20,586 bases of DNA from Thermoleophilaceae bacterium (GCA_013813135.1 JACCSF010000326.1:1-20586), one strand, 5' to 3'; positions 1 through 11,819 are shown, numbered from the stretch's first letter. Program-made: numbers and translations. The notes: generated by a model from the letters alone, not told the origin.

Positions 1-1
1 C

Positions 2-661
2 GCGTTTCCCACCGCCGGCGCCTCGCTGCTGCCGCCGGCCGTCGCCCTCTTCAGCGAGCGCCACCCGGAGGTGGAGCTGACCTTCGTTGAGCACGACCCC
101 GAGCCCGCCCTGCAGATGCTGCGGGCGGCCGAGCTGGAGGTCGCGCTCGTCTTCCAGTTCCACGACCTTTCTGAGCCGGAGCGCGAGCGGCTCTACGGCG
201 GGATCGAGCTCCACGAAATGGTGAGCGACCCGATGTACCTGGCGCTCCCGCGCAGCCATCCGCTCGCGCACAAGCCGCGCGTGCGGTTGCAGGACGTGGC
301 CGACGAGACCTGGATCCAGGAGGGCGACCCCCGCAACCCCTGCGCGCGCCTCCACTACGGCGCGTGTACCGCGGCCGGCTTCGAGCCGCGCATCGGCTTC
401 CAGTCCGACGACTACAACGTCGTCCAGGGCCTGGTCGCCGCCGGCGTCGGTGTCTCGCTCCTGCCGAGCCTCGCTCTCGCGAACATGCGCGAGGACATCG
501 TGGTGCGCTCGCTCGGAGCCACGGCGCCGGCGCGCCAGATCGCGGCCGCGACGCTGGCCGGGCGCTACCGCTCGCCGGCCACCGAGGCCATGCTGGCGAT
601 CCTGCACGAGGTGGCCGAGGACTTCGAGCTGCCCTCCGGCGCAGCCGTTGCCGCCGCCTGA
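2..661 (+). CDS. LysR-family transcriptional regulator, effector-binding domain (5' partial)
   Basis: The reading frame is open from the first bases and ends at TGA 659-661, so the N-terminal helix-turn-helix lies outside the window. The visible ~219 residues match the periplasmic-binding-protein-like effector domain of LysR-type regulators. It opens with a strand resembling AFPTAGASLLPPAVALF, followed by an (F/L)xxRHPEVELT segment. Internal hallmarks are LALPRSHPLA, where LysR proteins have a conserved 'HPLA' turn, and the late VAAGVGVSLLPSLA motif typical of this fold. Such proteins bind a small co-inducer here and control a divergent or nearby promoter, but the target cannot be deduced because the upstream side is missing. 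An internal GTG at 71 is not the true start, since homologous sequence continues upstream of it. Family assignment is secure; the ligand is unknown. Confidence 0.9.
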   Translation, partial: AFPTAGASLLPPAVALFSERHPEVELTFVEHDPEPALQMLRAAELEVALVFQFHDLSEPERERLYGGIELHEMVSDPMYLALPRSHPLAHKPRVRLQDVADETWIQEGDPRNPCARLHYGACTAAGFEPRIGFQSDDYNVVQGLVAAGVGVSLLPSLALANMREDIVVRSLGATAPARQIAAATLAGRYRSPATEAMLAILHEVAEDFELPSGAAVAAA

Positions 662-666
662 CGGCT

Positions 667-672
667 TAGAAT
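667..672 (+). promoter_or_regulatory. Putative -10 box (TAGAAT) for the small membrane protein gene
   Basis: TAGAAT lies just after the stop of the LysR gene, in otherwise GC-rich DNA. It matches the TANNNT -10 boxes found immediately before many other genes here. A start site about 7 bases later (about 679-680) would fall at the beginning of the open frame of the following gene. No convincing -35 is seen. Confidence 0.45.
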
Positions 673-780
673 CGTCGCGTCGAGTCGAGCGCGCGAACAC
701 GCACGAGGACGGTCGACCGCACGCAGCTGCGCGCCGGCGAGCTGATCGCCGGGACCTGCGGTTTCCTGCTGCTGGTCGCG

Positions 781-1158
781 ATGCTGCTGCCCTGGTACGG
801 GCGCGACACGGAGGTGGCGGGTGTCCTGCTCAGCGAGTCTTGGAACGCCTGGCAGATCTTCTCGGTCGTCGCGGTGCTGCTGTTCGGCATCGGCGTGACC
901 GCGATCTCCGTCCCCGCCGCGCGCGTGCTCTGGGCACCCGCGGCGGCCTTTCGGACCGACCGGCTGCTAGTGGCGCTCGGCCTGCTCGGCCTCGCGCTGG
1001 TCCTGTTCCGGCTGATCGACATGCCGATCCCCGACATCGAACTGGTGCAGGGGGACCGCGTGGACGCCGGCCGCGGTCCGGGGCTCTTCCTGGCTCTGCT
1101 CGCCACCGCGGGTATCGCCTACGGGGGCCGGCGCGCTGGGCGCACCGGCCCCCGCTAG
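781..1158 (+). CDS. Small integral membrane protein of unknown function (start uncertain, probably further upstream)
   Basis: Unrecognised. The protein has about three hydrophobic segments: one around the start (read from 739, ELIAGTCGFLLLVAML), one near WQIFSVVAVLLFGIGVTAI, and one near LLVALGLLGLALVLFRLI. A last short one is at GLFLALLATAGIAYGG, before a basic tail. The ATG at 781 is the first canonical start codon, but it cuts the first membrane segment. The same frame is open back to the stop at 667-669 and encodes that segment, so translation probably begins between 679 and 730 at a non-canonical codon, or a base has been mis-called. The LPWYG motif after the first segment recalls small multi-pass actinobacterial proteins of unknown role. 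It is monocistronic or possibly read with the downstream uridylyltransferase gene, which has its own promoter. Confidence 0.6.
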   Translation: MLLPWYGRDTEVAGVLLSESWNAWQIFSVVAVLLFGIGVTAISVPAARVLWAPAAAFRTDRLLVALGLLGLALVLFRLIDMPIPDIELVQGDRVDAGRGPGLFLALLATAGIAYGGRRAGRTGPR

Positions 1159-1206
1159 CCGTTCCCCGCCAGCCGTTCGCCTGCGAGTGGGGCCTGGTGT
1201 CGCCCG

Positions 1207-1244
1207 GTGACACGCCGAACGCCTGGCCCCCTAGGATCGCGCCC
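1207..1244 (+). promoter_or_regulatory. Promoter of the uridylyltransferase gene, probably leaderless
   Basis: The -10 box TAGGAT (1232-1237) is followed by exactly seven bases and then the GTG start at 1245. Transcription should therefore begin at or next to the start codon. A GTGACA element at 1207-1212 resembles a -35 but at a long 19-base spacing. No Shine-Dalgarno sequence precedes the GTG. Confidence 0.55.
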
Positions 1245-2594
1245 GTGAGCGCTGCCGCGGACAAGATGCGGGCGGAGGGGCTGCCGGAGATCGCGGTCGA
1301 GACCTTCGCCCACTACGAGCAGCTGCTGCGGGACGGCGAGCTGGGGGTGCTGCGAGAATCGGAGATCGAGCCGCTCGCCGACCTGCCGGACGCCTCCGAG
1401 CTGCCGCCGACGGAGAGCGCCGTGCTCGAGGAGGCGGTGGTGCTGAAGCTCAACGGCGGGCTCGGCACGAGCATGGGGATGACCCGGGCGAAGTCGCTGA
1501 TCGAGGTCAAGGACGGGCTCTCCTTCCTCGACATCATCGTGCGGCAGGTGCTGCACCTGCGCGAACAGCACGGTGCGCGCGTCCCGCTGCTGGTGATGAA
1601 CAGCTTCGCGACCCGCGACGACACGCTCGCAGCGCTCGAGCGCTACCCAGACCTGCAGGTCGACGACCTGGCGCTCGACTTCGTGCAGGGCAGGGTGCCC
1701 AAGCTGCGCGAGGACGACCTCGAGCCGGTCGAGTGGCCGGCCGACCCGGCCCTCGAATGGGCGCCTCCGGGTCACGGCGACGTCTACACGTCACTGGCGA
1801 CCTCGGGCATGCTCGGCGACCTGCTGGAGCGCGGCTACCGCTACCTGTTCCTCTCGAACTCGGACAACCTCGGCGCGCTGCTCGACCCGCGCATCCTGTC
1901 CTGGTTCGCGGCCGAGGGCATGCCGTTCCTGTCGGAGTCGACCGACCGCACGGAGTCGGATCGCAAGGGAGGCCACCTGGCGCGCCGCCGCGACGACGGC
2001 GGACTCGTGCTGCGCGAGACGGCGCAGACGACCGGCGAGGACCTCCCGGCGTTCGAGGACATCGAGCGCCACCGCTTCTTCAACTGCAACAACATCTGGA
2101 TCGACCTGCGCGCGCTGGAGCGGGCGCTCGAGCAGCGCGACGGCGTGCTCGGGCTGCCGATGATCGTGAACCGCAAGACGGTCGACCCGACCGACTCCTC
2201 CTCGCCCGCCGTGCTCCAGCTCGAGACCGCGATGGGAGCGGCGATCGGCGTGTTCGAGGGCGCGGCCGCGCTGCGGGTGCCGCGAACGCGCTTCGCGCCG
2301 GTCAAGACGACCAACCAGCTGCTGGTGATGCGCTCGGACGCGTACGCGCTCGCGGACGACTGGACGGTGCGGCCGGTGGGGGATGCAATCCCGGTGGTGG
2401 TGCTCGATGCGGAGTACTACAAGCTGATCGGCGACTTCGACGAGCGCTTCCCGGCGGGTCCGCCGTCGCTCGTGCGCTGCCGCCGCCTGGAGGTGGACGG
2501 CGACGTCTCGTTTGGCCGCGATGTGGCGGTACGGGGTGAGGTGCGGCTCGAGGGGCCGCTGTCGGTCCCGGATGGCGCGGTGCTGGAGGGGTAG
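1245..2594 (+). CDS. UTP--glucose-1-phosphate uridylyltransferase, UDPGP (eukaryote-like) family
   Basis: 449 residues. It makes UDP-glucose from UTP and glucose 1-phosphate, feeding cell-wall polysaccharide, glycolipid and trehalose synthesis in the cytoplasm. Visible motifs run in family order: glycine-rich nucleotide loop KLNGGLGTSMGM (about residues 68-79), PGHGD (175-179), the NSDNLGA uridine-binding segment (205-211), FNCNNIWIDL, NRKTVDP, LETAMGAAIGVF, and RFAPVKTTNQLL containing the catalytic lysine (about K354). This is the UDPGP family (PF01704), unrelated in sequence to the usual bacterial GalU. A UDP-sugar or UDP-N-acetylhexosamine specificity cannot be excluded from sequence alone. 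The GTG at 1245 is chosen because the promoter sits seven bases upstream and similarity begins soon after; the open frame extends further upstream only as out-of-frame coding DNA. It is convergent with ctaG, with 16 bases between stops. Confidence 0.9.
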   Translation: MSAAADKMRAEGLPEIAVETFAHYEQLLRDGELGVLRESEIEPLADLPDASELPPTESAVLEEAVVLKLNGGLGTSMGMTRAKSLIEVKDGLSFLDIIVRQVLHLREQHGARVPLLVMNSFATRDDTLAALERYPDLQVDDLALDFVQGRVPKLREDDLEPVEWPADPALEWAPPGHGDVYTSLATSGMLGDLLERGYRYLFLSNSDNLGALLDPRILSWFAAEGMPFLSESTDRTESDRKGGHLARRRDDGGLVLRETAQTTGEDLPAFEDIERHRFFNCNNIWIDLRALERALEQRDGVLGLPMIVNRKTVDPTDSSSPAVLQLETAMGAAIGVFEGAAALRVPRTRFAPVKTTNQLLVMRSDAYALADDWTVRPVGDAIPVVVLDAEYYKLIGDFDERFPAGPPSLVRCRRLEVDGDVSFGRDVAVRGEVRLEGPLSVPDGAVLEG

Positions 2595-2610
2595 CGCTCC
2601 CTGATGCGCC

Positions 2611-3474
2611 TCAGTGGGCCTCCGCCCGCCGCTCTTCCAGGCGCTCGCGGCGCAGCTGCTCGGTCTCGCTCTGGTTGAGCATCCGTATGAACAGCGCGAC
2701 CAGCACCAGCGCCAGGGTCAGCGACTGCTCGACCATCATGATCACCCCCGCGACGTTCTGGTCCTCGACCGGATTGAGGCCCCAGATCCGCGGCGTGTCC
2801 TCGTAGTAGGGGTAGATGGCGGTGGTGCTCCAGGTCAGGAAGATGCCGAGCGCGGCGAGGCCGGCCTTTGCGGTGCCGATGTAGGCGATCGGCTGCAGCC
2901 CGGTGAGGCGCCGCCGCATCGGCACCGGCTGGATCAGCGGCCACCACAGGGCCACCCCGGCCGTGAAGAACGAGATGTGCTCGAGCAGATGCACGGCCGG
3001 GTGCTCGACCGCGGCGTCGTAGAGCGCCGGGATGTGCCAGAGGTACATCAGCACCAGCCACGCGACGATGCCGGTGGCGGGGCTCGCGAGCGGCCCGAGG
3101 CGACGTTCAAGGCGGCTCAGCCGCCTCGTGGCGGGGCGCATGATCACGCGCGAGAGCCCCAGCAGGATGAGCAGCGGCGCCACGTCGCCGAGCAACACGT
3201 GCTGGACCATGTGCGCCGAGAACAGGTAGTTCTCGCCGAGGCCGTCCAGCGGAGAGACGAGCGCTGCCAGCAGGGCGAGCATGCCGCCAGCGAACGCGAG
3301 CGCCTGGAGCGGCCCGACCCCGTGCTTGCCCGGCGGCCCTCCGCGCCCTTCCACCTCCTTGCGAGCCTGGGCGAAGCGCCGGATGTAGATGCCCGCGAAC
3401 AGGGCAAGCGGGACGAGCACCAGGGGATCGGCGAGCCAATGGAGCTGAGGATGTCCCGAGGCGTCACCCGACAC
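2611..3474 (-). CDS. ctaG: CtaG-type (caa3) cytochrome c oxidase assembly factor
   Basis: 287 residues, polytopic membrane protein with six or seven predicted segments, such as PLVLVPLALFAGIYI near the N terminus and VEQSLTLALVLVALFI near the C terminus. Family hallmarks of Caa3_CtaG (PF09678) are SAHMVQHVLLGDVAPLLIL, the LWHIPALYDAA stretch and HLLEHISFF; their conserved histidines are thought to handle copper during oxidase assembly. The C terminus is a charged, arginine-rich cytoplasmic tail. No oxidase subunits are near, so the gene stands alone. GTG at 3474 is chosen as the start; GACAAT lies seven bases upstream, so the transcript is probably leaderless. It diverges from comF with 59 bases between starts. 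The family is confident; the exact oxidase served is inference. Confidence 0.9.
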   Translation of the reverse strand: MSGDASGHPQLHWLADPLVLVPLALFAGIYIRRFAQARKEVEGRGGPPGKHGVGPLQALAFAGGMLALLAALVSPLDGLGENYLFSAHMVQHVLLGDVAPLLILLGLSRVIMRPATRRLSRLERRLGPLASPATGIVAWLVLMYLWHIPALYDAAVEHPAVHLLEHISFFTAGVALWWPLIQPVPMRRRLTGLQPIAYIGTAKAGLAALGIFLTWSTTAIYPYYEDTPRIWGLNPVEDQNVAGVIMMVEQSLTLALVLVALFIRMLNQSETEQLRRERLEERRAEAH

Positions 3475-3481
3475 GCACGGA

Positions 3482-3487
3482 ATTGTC
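3482..3487 (-). promoter_or_regulatory. Putative -10 box of ctaG (GACAAT on the minus strand)
   Basis: On the minus strand, GACAAT is separated by seven bases from the GTG start of ctaG. This is the same spacing as for the uridylyltransferase, secA and GroES-like genes. The first base deviates from TANNNT, so support is moderate. Confidence 0.4.
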
Positions 3488-3533
3488 GCAATGCGGTGCC
3501 CACGCGTGACCAGGGCCGCGGGAGCCTTCAGCC

Positions 3534-4148
3534 ATGATCCTCGAGCTGCTCGCCCCGCCGCTCTGCTGGTCGTGCCGCGCGCCCGCCGCCCGCGGTGCCC
3601 CGCTCTGCCGCGCGTGTCGGCGCTTGCTGCGCTTCCTCGGCCCCGAGCCGGTCGCGCTCTGCGGCCTGCCGGTGTGGGCGCCGGTCGCCTACGACGGCCC
3701 CGCTGGCGAACTCGTCAAGGCGCTCAAGTTCCACGGCGCAAAGCGGGTGGCCGCGGAGATGGCCGCGCTGATCGTCGCGAACGCGCCCGCGACGATGCTG
3801 GCGGGCACGCTCGTGCCGGTGCCGCTCCATCCGGCTCGGCGCCGCGCCCGGCCGTTCAACCAGGCCGGGCTGATCGCCGAGGGCCTTTCTCGTCGCGCCC
3901 GCCTCCCGCTGGTGGACTGCCTTAGGCGCACCGGACCAGACAGCAGGCAGGTGGGCAGCGGCCGCGCGGCGCGGCTCGGCGGCCCGGCCGGATCGATCCA
4001 TACGACCGCCGCCGCGCCCGTGAACTCCCTGCTCGTGGACGACGTCGTGACCACCGGCGCCACACTCGCCGCGTGTGCCGGCGCGCTGCGGGCGGCGGGC
4101 GCCGAGCGGCTTGCGGCAGTGGCCTTCGCGCGCACCGCGGGACGCTGA
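3534..4148 (+). CDS. comF: ComF family phosphoribosyltransferase-like protein
   Basis: 204 residues. The N terminus carries a CxxC pair at CWSC and a second CxxC at CRAC, forming the zinc-finger-like module of ComF/GntX proteins. The centre holds the LVKALKFHG segment and the VPVPLHPARRRARPFNQA signature. The C terminus has the PRPP-binding loop LLVDDVVTTGATL. ComFC in Bacillus is needed for uptake of transforming DNA; in many non-competent bacteria the gene is present and its substrate is unknown. ATG 3534 is preceded by a GGAG (3521-3524) at nine bases spacing. Placement before hpf and secA mirrors the comF-hpf-secA order of Bacillus. No other competence genes are seen, so a DNA-uptake role is only inference. 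Confidence 0.9.
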   Translation: MILELLAPPLCWSCRAPAARGAPLCRACRRLLRFLGPEPVALCGLPVWAPVAYDGPAGELVKALKFHGAKRVAAEMAALIVANAPATMLAGTLVPVPLHPARRRARPFNQAGLIAEGLSRRARLPLVDCLRRTGPDSRQVGSGRAARLGGPAGSIHTTAAAPVNSLLVDDVVTTGATLAACAGALRAAGAERLAAVAFARTAGR

Positions 4149-4159
4149 TGTCCGGGCGG

Positions 4160-4192
4160 TACCATCGCAGTACAGCGACTCCCCCAAGGAGG
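4160..4192 (+). promoter_or_regulatory. hpf leader: candidate -10 (TACCAT) and strong Shine-Dalgarno (AAGGAGG)
   Basis: AAGGAGG at 4186-4192 sits four bases before ATG 4197 and is the strongest ribosome-binding site in the window. TACCAT at 4160-4165 could be a -10 giving a leader of about 25 bases. No clear -35 is visible, so read-through from comF is also possible. Unlike most genes here, hpf is clearly Shine-Dalgarno-led. Confidence 0.6.
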
Positions 4193-4196
4193 GCAG

Positions 4197-4538
4197 ATGC
4201 GCATCCAGGTCAAGGGCCGCTCCGGCGTCACCATCGACGAAGACCTTCGCTCCAGAGTGGAGAAGAAGCTCGCGAAGGTGGCGCGCCAGGTTTCGACGCT
4301 CGCTGAGCTCGAGATCGAGCTCAGCGAGGAGCGCAACCCGGCCATCCGCGACTCGCAGGTCGCCGAGGCGACCCTGCACCTGAAGGGAGTGACTCTGCGC
4401 GCCTGCGAGCGCTCCACCGACATGGGGCACTCGATCAACCTGGTGGCCGACGACCTCGCCCGCCAGGTCAAGAAGCACCGCGACAAGCGCCGGGCGCGGC
4501 GCGAGGCGCAGAAGGTGGCGCAGGAACGGGCCGCGTAG
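4197..4538 (+). CDS. hpf: Ribosome hibernation promoting factor, short form (HPF/RaiA family)
   Basis: 113 residues. It matches the S30AE/sigma-54-modulation domain: an N-terminal strand (MRIQVKGRSGVTI), the LEIELSEERNP segment, a HLKGVTLRACERSTDMGHSINLVADDL core, and a basic helix ending in KKHRDKRRARREAQ. The protein binds the 30S decoding region and silences ribosomes in stationary phase. Only the N-terminal domain is present; the C-terminal dimerisation domain of the long form, usual in actinobacteria and Firmicutes, is missing, and the gene ends cleanly at TAG before a hairpin. The basic tail is therefore reminiscent of short HPF of gamma-proteobacteria. Translation starts from a strong Shine-Dalgarno at 4186-4192. 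The neighbour secA is the same as in Bacillus. Confidence 0.9.
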   Translation: MRIQVKGRSGVTIDEDLRSRVEKKLAKVARQVSTLAELEIELSEERNPAIRDSQVAEATLHLKGVTLRACERSTDMGHSINLVADDLARQVKKHRDKRRARREAQKVAQERAA

Positions 4539-4546
4539 TGGCGCAA

Positions 4547-4567
4547 GCGCCCGGCTCGGCCGGGCGC
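4547..4567 (+). terminator. GC hairpin after hpf, probable terminator
   Basis: A nine-base perfect stem (GCGCCCGGC with GCCGGGCGC) closes a three-base TCG loop, starting nine bases after the hpf stop. A TTTT run comes about 12 bases after the stem, too far for a textbook intrinsic terminator, so termination efficiency is uncertain. The position between hpf and the secA promoter supports the call. Confidence 0.5.
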
Positions 4568-4610
4568 GCCGCGACCGCTTTTCGGCTCGTGCGGCCCCCG
4601 GCCGCATTGC

Positions 4611-4616
4611 TACCGT
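4611..4616 (+). promoter_or_regulatory. Putative -10 box of secA (TACCGT), leaderless spacing
   Basis: TACCGT is followed by seven bases (agctccg) and the ATG at 4624. No Shine-Dalgarno is present. The arrangement is the same as at several other genes in the window. Confidence 0.5.
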
Positions 4617-4623
4617 AGCTCCG

Positions 4624-7471
<2,848 letters not shown>

Positions 7472-7482
<11 letters not shown>

Positions 7483-8567
7483 CGCCAGTGGCCTCCGCGG
7501 CCAGCTGACGCTGCTCGCGGACTACCTTTGACCCGGCTGCCCTAGAGGAGCGCGTCCGCTCCCTCGAGGAGCAGATGTCGGCGCCCGGCTTCTGGGACGA
7601 CCAGGAGCGGGCCACGGCCGTGTCGGCCGAGCACTCCGCGGCCTCGCGCCGGCTCGAGTCCTTCCGCTCGCTCGAGCGTGACGTGAACGACTTGGAGGCG
7701 CTCGAGGAGATGGCGGCAGAGGACGACTCGATCGCCGCCGAGCTCGAGGAGCAGCGCGCGTCGATCGAGGCGCGCCTGGCCGAGCTGGAGGAGGCGCGCC
7801 TGTTCAGCGGCGAGTACGACGACGGCGACGCCGTGGTCACCGTGAACGCCGGCGCGGGCGGAACCGACTCGCAGGACTGGGCCGAGATGCTGCTGCGCAT
7901 GGAGATGCGCTGGGCGGAGCGCCGCGGGATGAAGGTGGAGCTCAAGGAGGCGTCGCCGGGGGAGGAGGCCGGGATCAAGTCGGCCACGTTCATCGCCCAC
8001 GGCGAGAACGCCTACGGGCTGTACTCGGCGGAGAAGGGTGTACACCGGCTCGTGCGGATCTCGCCCTACGACGCCCAGTCGCGCCGCCACACGGCGTTCG
8101 CCGGCGTGGAGGTGGCGCCGTTCGTGGAGGACGCCGTGGACGTGGAGATCGAGCCCGACGACCTGCAGATCGACACCTACCGCGCCAGCGGCGCGGGCGG
8201 CCAGCACGTGAACAAGACCGACTCGGCGGTGCGCATCACCCACAGGCCGAGCCGCATCGTGGTGCAGTGCCAGAACGAGCGCTCGCAGTCGGCCAACAAG
8301 GACACCGCGATGAAGATGCTGCGGGCGAAGCTGATCGAGGCCGAGCAGCGCAAGCGCGAGGAGGCGATCGCGAAGGAGAGGGGCGAGGCGCAGGACGTGG
8401 CCTGGGGCTCACAGATCCGCAGCTACGTGCTGCACCCGTACACGATGGTCAAGGACCACCGCACGAACGTCGAGGCCGGCAATGCCCAGGGCGTGCTCGA
8501 CGGCGACCTGGACCAGTTCGTGCGCGCTGAGCTGCTGCGCCGCGCGGGCAACGGCGCGCCCGCCTAG
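7472..8567 (+). CDS. prfB: Peptide chain release factor 2, requires programmed +1 frameshift
   Basis: RF2 reads UGA and UAA stop codons and triggers peptide release. Translation starts at ATG 7472, inside the end of secA, gives 19 codons to CTT (7526-7528), meets TGA at 7529-7531, and shifts +1 to GAC at 7530. The second frame then runs to TAG 8565-8567. The joined product is 364 residues, the usual RF2 length; starting at ATG 7575 would lose the first 34 residues. Peptidyl hydrolysis motif GGQ is at about 242-244 in ASGAGGQHVNKTDSAVRITH. The codon-recognition tripeptide, SPF in typical RF2, reads SPY here (197-199). The frameshift is the classic autoregulatory circuit: low RF2 lets the ribosome pause at UGA and slip. 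It follows secA, as in Bacillus. Confidence 0.95.
7526..7532 (+). other. Programmed +1 frameshift site of prfB (CTTTGAC)
   Basis: The heptamer CTT TGA C is identical to the core of the well-studied prfB frameshift site. The frame upstream encodes a plausible RF2 N-terminal helix (LRGQLTLLADYL) and the frame downstream continues it (DPAALEERVRSLEEQM). The upstream stimulatory Shine-Dalgarno-like element is weak here (GCGGAC instead of AGGGGG). Confidence 0.9.
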
Positions 8568-8917
8568 GAGTCCTCCTCCTCCTCCAGGGCCCGCAGCGAG
8601 CCCTCGCCGCGCTCCTCGACCTCCTCGAGCACCCCAAGCAGCTGCCCCACGCGGCACACGAGCAGGCGCTCCTCCTCGACCTCGACCCAGACGCCCGCCG
8701 ACGCGGGGAAGACCACGTGGTCGCCGGGCACGACGGGCATCTTCACGCCCACGCTGCTCCACCAGTCGAGCCCCGGCCCGACCGCCAGCACGATCCCGTG
8801 CTGGGGCGGCGTCTGGTGCTCGCCAGGCGGCAGCAGCAGGCCGGAGCGGCGCACCCGGTCGGGCTCGAGCTCCTTGATCACTACCTGGTCGAACAGGGGG
8901 CGAAGTTGCTGCCTCAC
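8564..8917 (-). CDS. GroES-like co-chaperonin
   Basis: 117 residues. The GroES fold is recognisable: LRPLFDQVVIKELEPD at the N terminus, a mobile-loop region with the hydrophobic tripeptide LLL (27-29, IVL in typical GroES), PPQHGIVLAVGPG, then VVPGDHVVFPASAGVWVEVEEERLLVCRVGQLLGVL. It is about 20 residues longer than standard GroES, due to an inserted DWWSSVGVKM loop and an acidic tail ending in EEEEDS. No groEL is next to it. It may be a second or divergent co-chaperonin; whether it binds GroEL is inference. Its stop codon overlaps the prfB stop tail to tail. GTG 8917 is preceded by TATCGT seven bases upstream and by no Shine-Dalgarno. It diverges from ftsH with 48 bases between starts. Confidence 0.85.
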   Translation of the reverse strand: MRQQLRPLFDQVVIKELEPDRVRRSGLLLPPGEHQTPPQHGIVLAVGPGLDWWSSVGVKMPVVPGDHVVFPASAGVWVEVEEERLLVCRVGQLLGVLEEVEERGEGSLRALEEEEDS

Positions 8918-8924
8918 GCGCCTA

Positions 8925-8930
8925 ACGATA
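8925..8930 (-). promoter_or_regulatory. Putative -10 box of the GroES-like gene (TATCGT)
   Basis: On the minus strand, TATCGT is followed by seven bases and the GTG start. This is one of the best matches to TATAAT among the leaderless-type promoters here. It lies 23 bases from the divergent ftsH -10. Confidence 0.5.
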
Positions 8931-8953
8931 CGAGGAGCCCGACATGACCTATC

Positions 8954-8959
8954 TACAGT
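8954..8959 (+). promoter_or_regulatory. Putative -10 box of ftsH (TACAGT)
   Basis: TACAGT is followed by six bases and ATG 8966. The surrounding 20 bases are clearly richer in A and T than the neighbouring genes. No Shine-Dalgarno is present before the ATG. Confidence 0.5.
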
Positions 8960-8965
8960 TACACG

Positions 8966-10971
<2,006 letters not shown>

Positions 10972-10972
<1 letters not shown>

Positions 10973-11793
10973 TGCTGGAGCTGATCGATCGCGCCCTCGC
11001 CGAGGATGTGGGCGAGGGGGACCTGACCACGGCGGCGGTCGTGGAGCCGGGAGCGCGGGCCCGGGCTCGGATCGAGCAGAAGGGGCCGGGCGTGCCGGCG
11101 GGGGTGCGGGTGGCCGAGAAGGTGTTCGAGCGGGTGGACCCCGAGCTGCGCTGGCACGCGCACGCCGACGAGGGGGAGTGGCGCGAGGGCGGACTGCTGG
11201 CCGAACTGGCCGGCAGCGCGGGCTCGATCCTCGCGGCCGAGCGGGTGGCGCTCAACTTCCTCGGGAGGCTGTCCGGCATCGCGACGCTGACGGCGCGCTA
11301 CGTGGACGCCGTGGCGGGCACAGGCGTGCGCATCCTGGACACGCGCAAGACCACGCCGGGGCTGCGGGCACTCGAGAAGGAGGCCGTGCGCACGGGCGGC
11401 GGCGTCAGCCACCGCAACGGGCTGTTCGATGCGATCCTCGTCAAGGAGAACCACGCGGCGCTCGCAGGCGGCGTGGCGGTGGCCGCGCGGCTGGCGCTGG
11501 AGGCGGCGTCGCCGGGAGTTGTGGTGGAGGTGGAGTGCGCGACGCTCGAGGACGTGGTGGGCGCGCTCGACGCAGGGGCGCCGCGGCTGCTGCTGGACAA
11601 CATGACGCCCGAGGAACTCGGCGGCGCGGTGAAGCTGGCCGCCGGACGCGCCGAGCTGGAGGCGTCCGGAGGGATCACGCTGGAGACGGTCCGGGCCGTG
11701 GCCGAGACGGGCGTGGACTACATCAGCGTGGGAGCCCTGACGCACTCCGCGCCGGCGCTGGACGTCAGCCTGCTGATCGAACCGCTCGAGTGA
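10972..11793 (+). CDS. nadC: Nicotinate-nucleotide pyrophosphorylase (carboxylating), quinolinate phosphoribosyltransferase
   Basis: 273 residues. It converts quinolinate and PRPP to nicotinate mononucleotide, CO2 and pyrophosphate in de novo NAD synthesis. Recognised by ALAEDVGEGDLTT at the N terminus, AERVALNFLGRLSGIAT, the PRPP-site segment DTRKTTPGLRALEKEAV, GGGVSHRNGLFDAILVKENH, VEVECATLED, LLLDNMTPEEL, and the closing ASGGITLETVRAVAETGVDYISVGALTHS. All are typical and the length is normal. ATG 10972 shares one base with the ftsH stop, so expression probably follows the ftsH promoter rather than the nearby NrtR operator. nadA lies about 0.9 kb downstream, beyond nrtR. Confidence 0.97.
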
Positions 11794-11799
11794 CGCCGG

Positions 11800-11819
11800 C
11801 TGGGGGCTCGCGCCCCCAG
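11800..11819. terminator. Perfect hairpin between convergent nadC and nrtR
   Basis: CTGGGGGC pairs with GCCCCCAG around a four-base TCGC loop, seven bases after the nadC stop. There is no T run. The symmetric location between two converging genes suggests a bidirectional terminator. Confidence 0.5.

Noticed and set aside
450..1244. Upstream extension of the uridylyltransferase frame
   Set aside because: This part is out of frame with the LysR and membrane-protein genes and has Arg-rich shadow composition; the promoter and GTG 1245 define the real start.
2614..3537. Plus-strand open frame opposite ctaG
   Set aside because: Gln/Arg/His-rich antisense shadow of a clear CtaG-family membrane protein.
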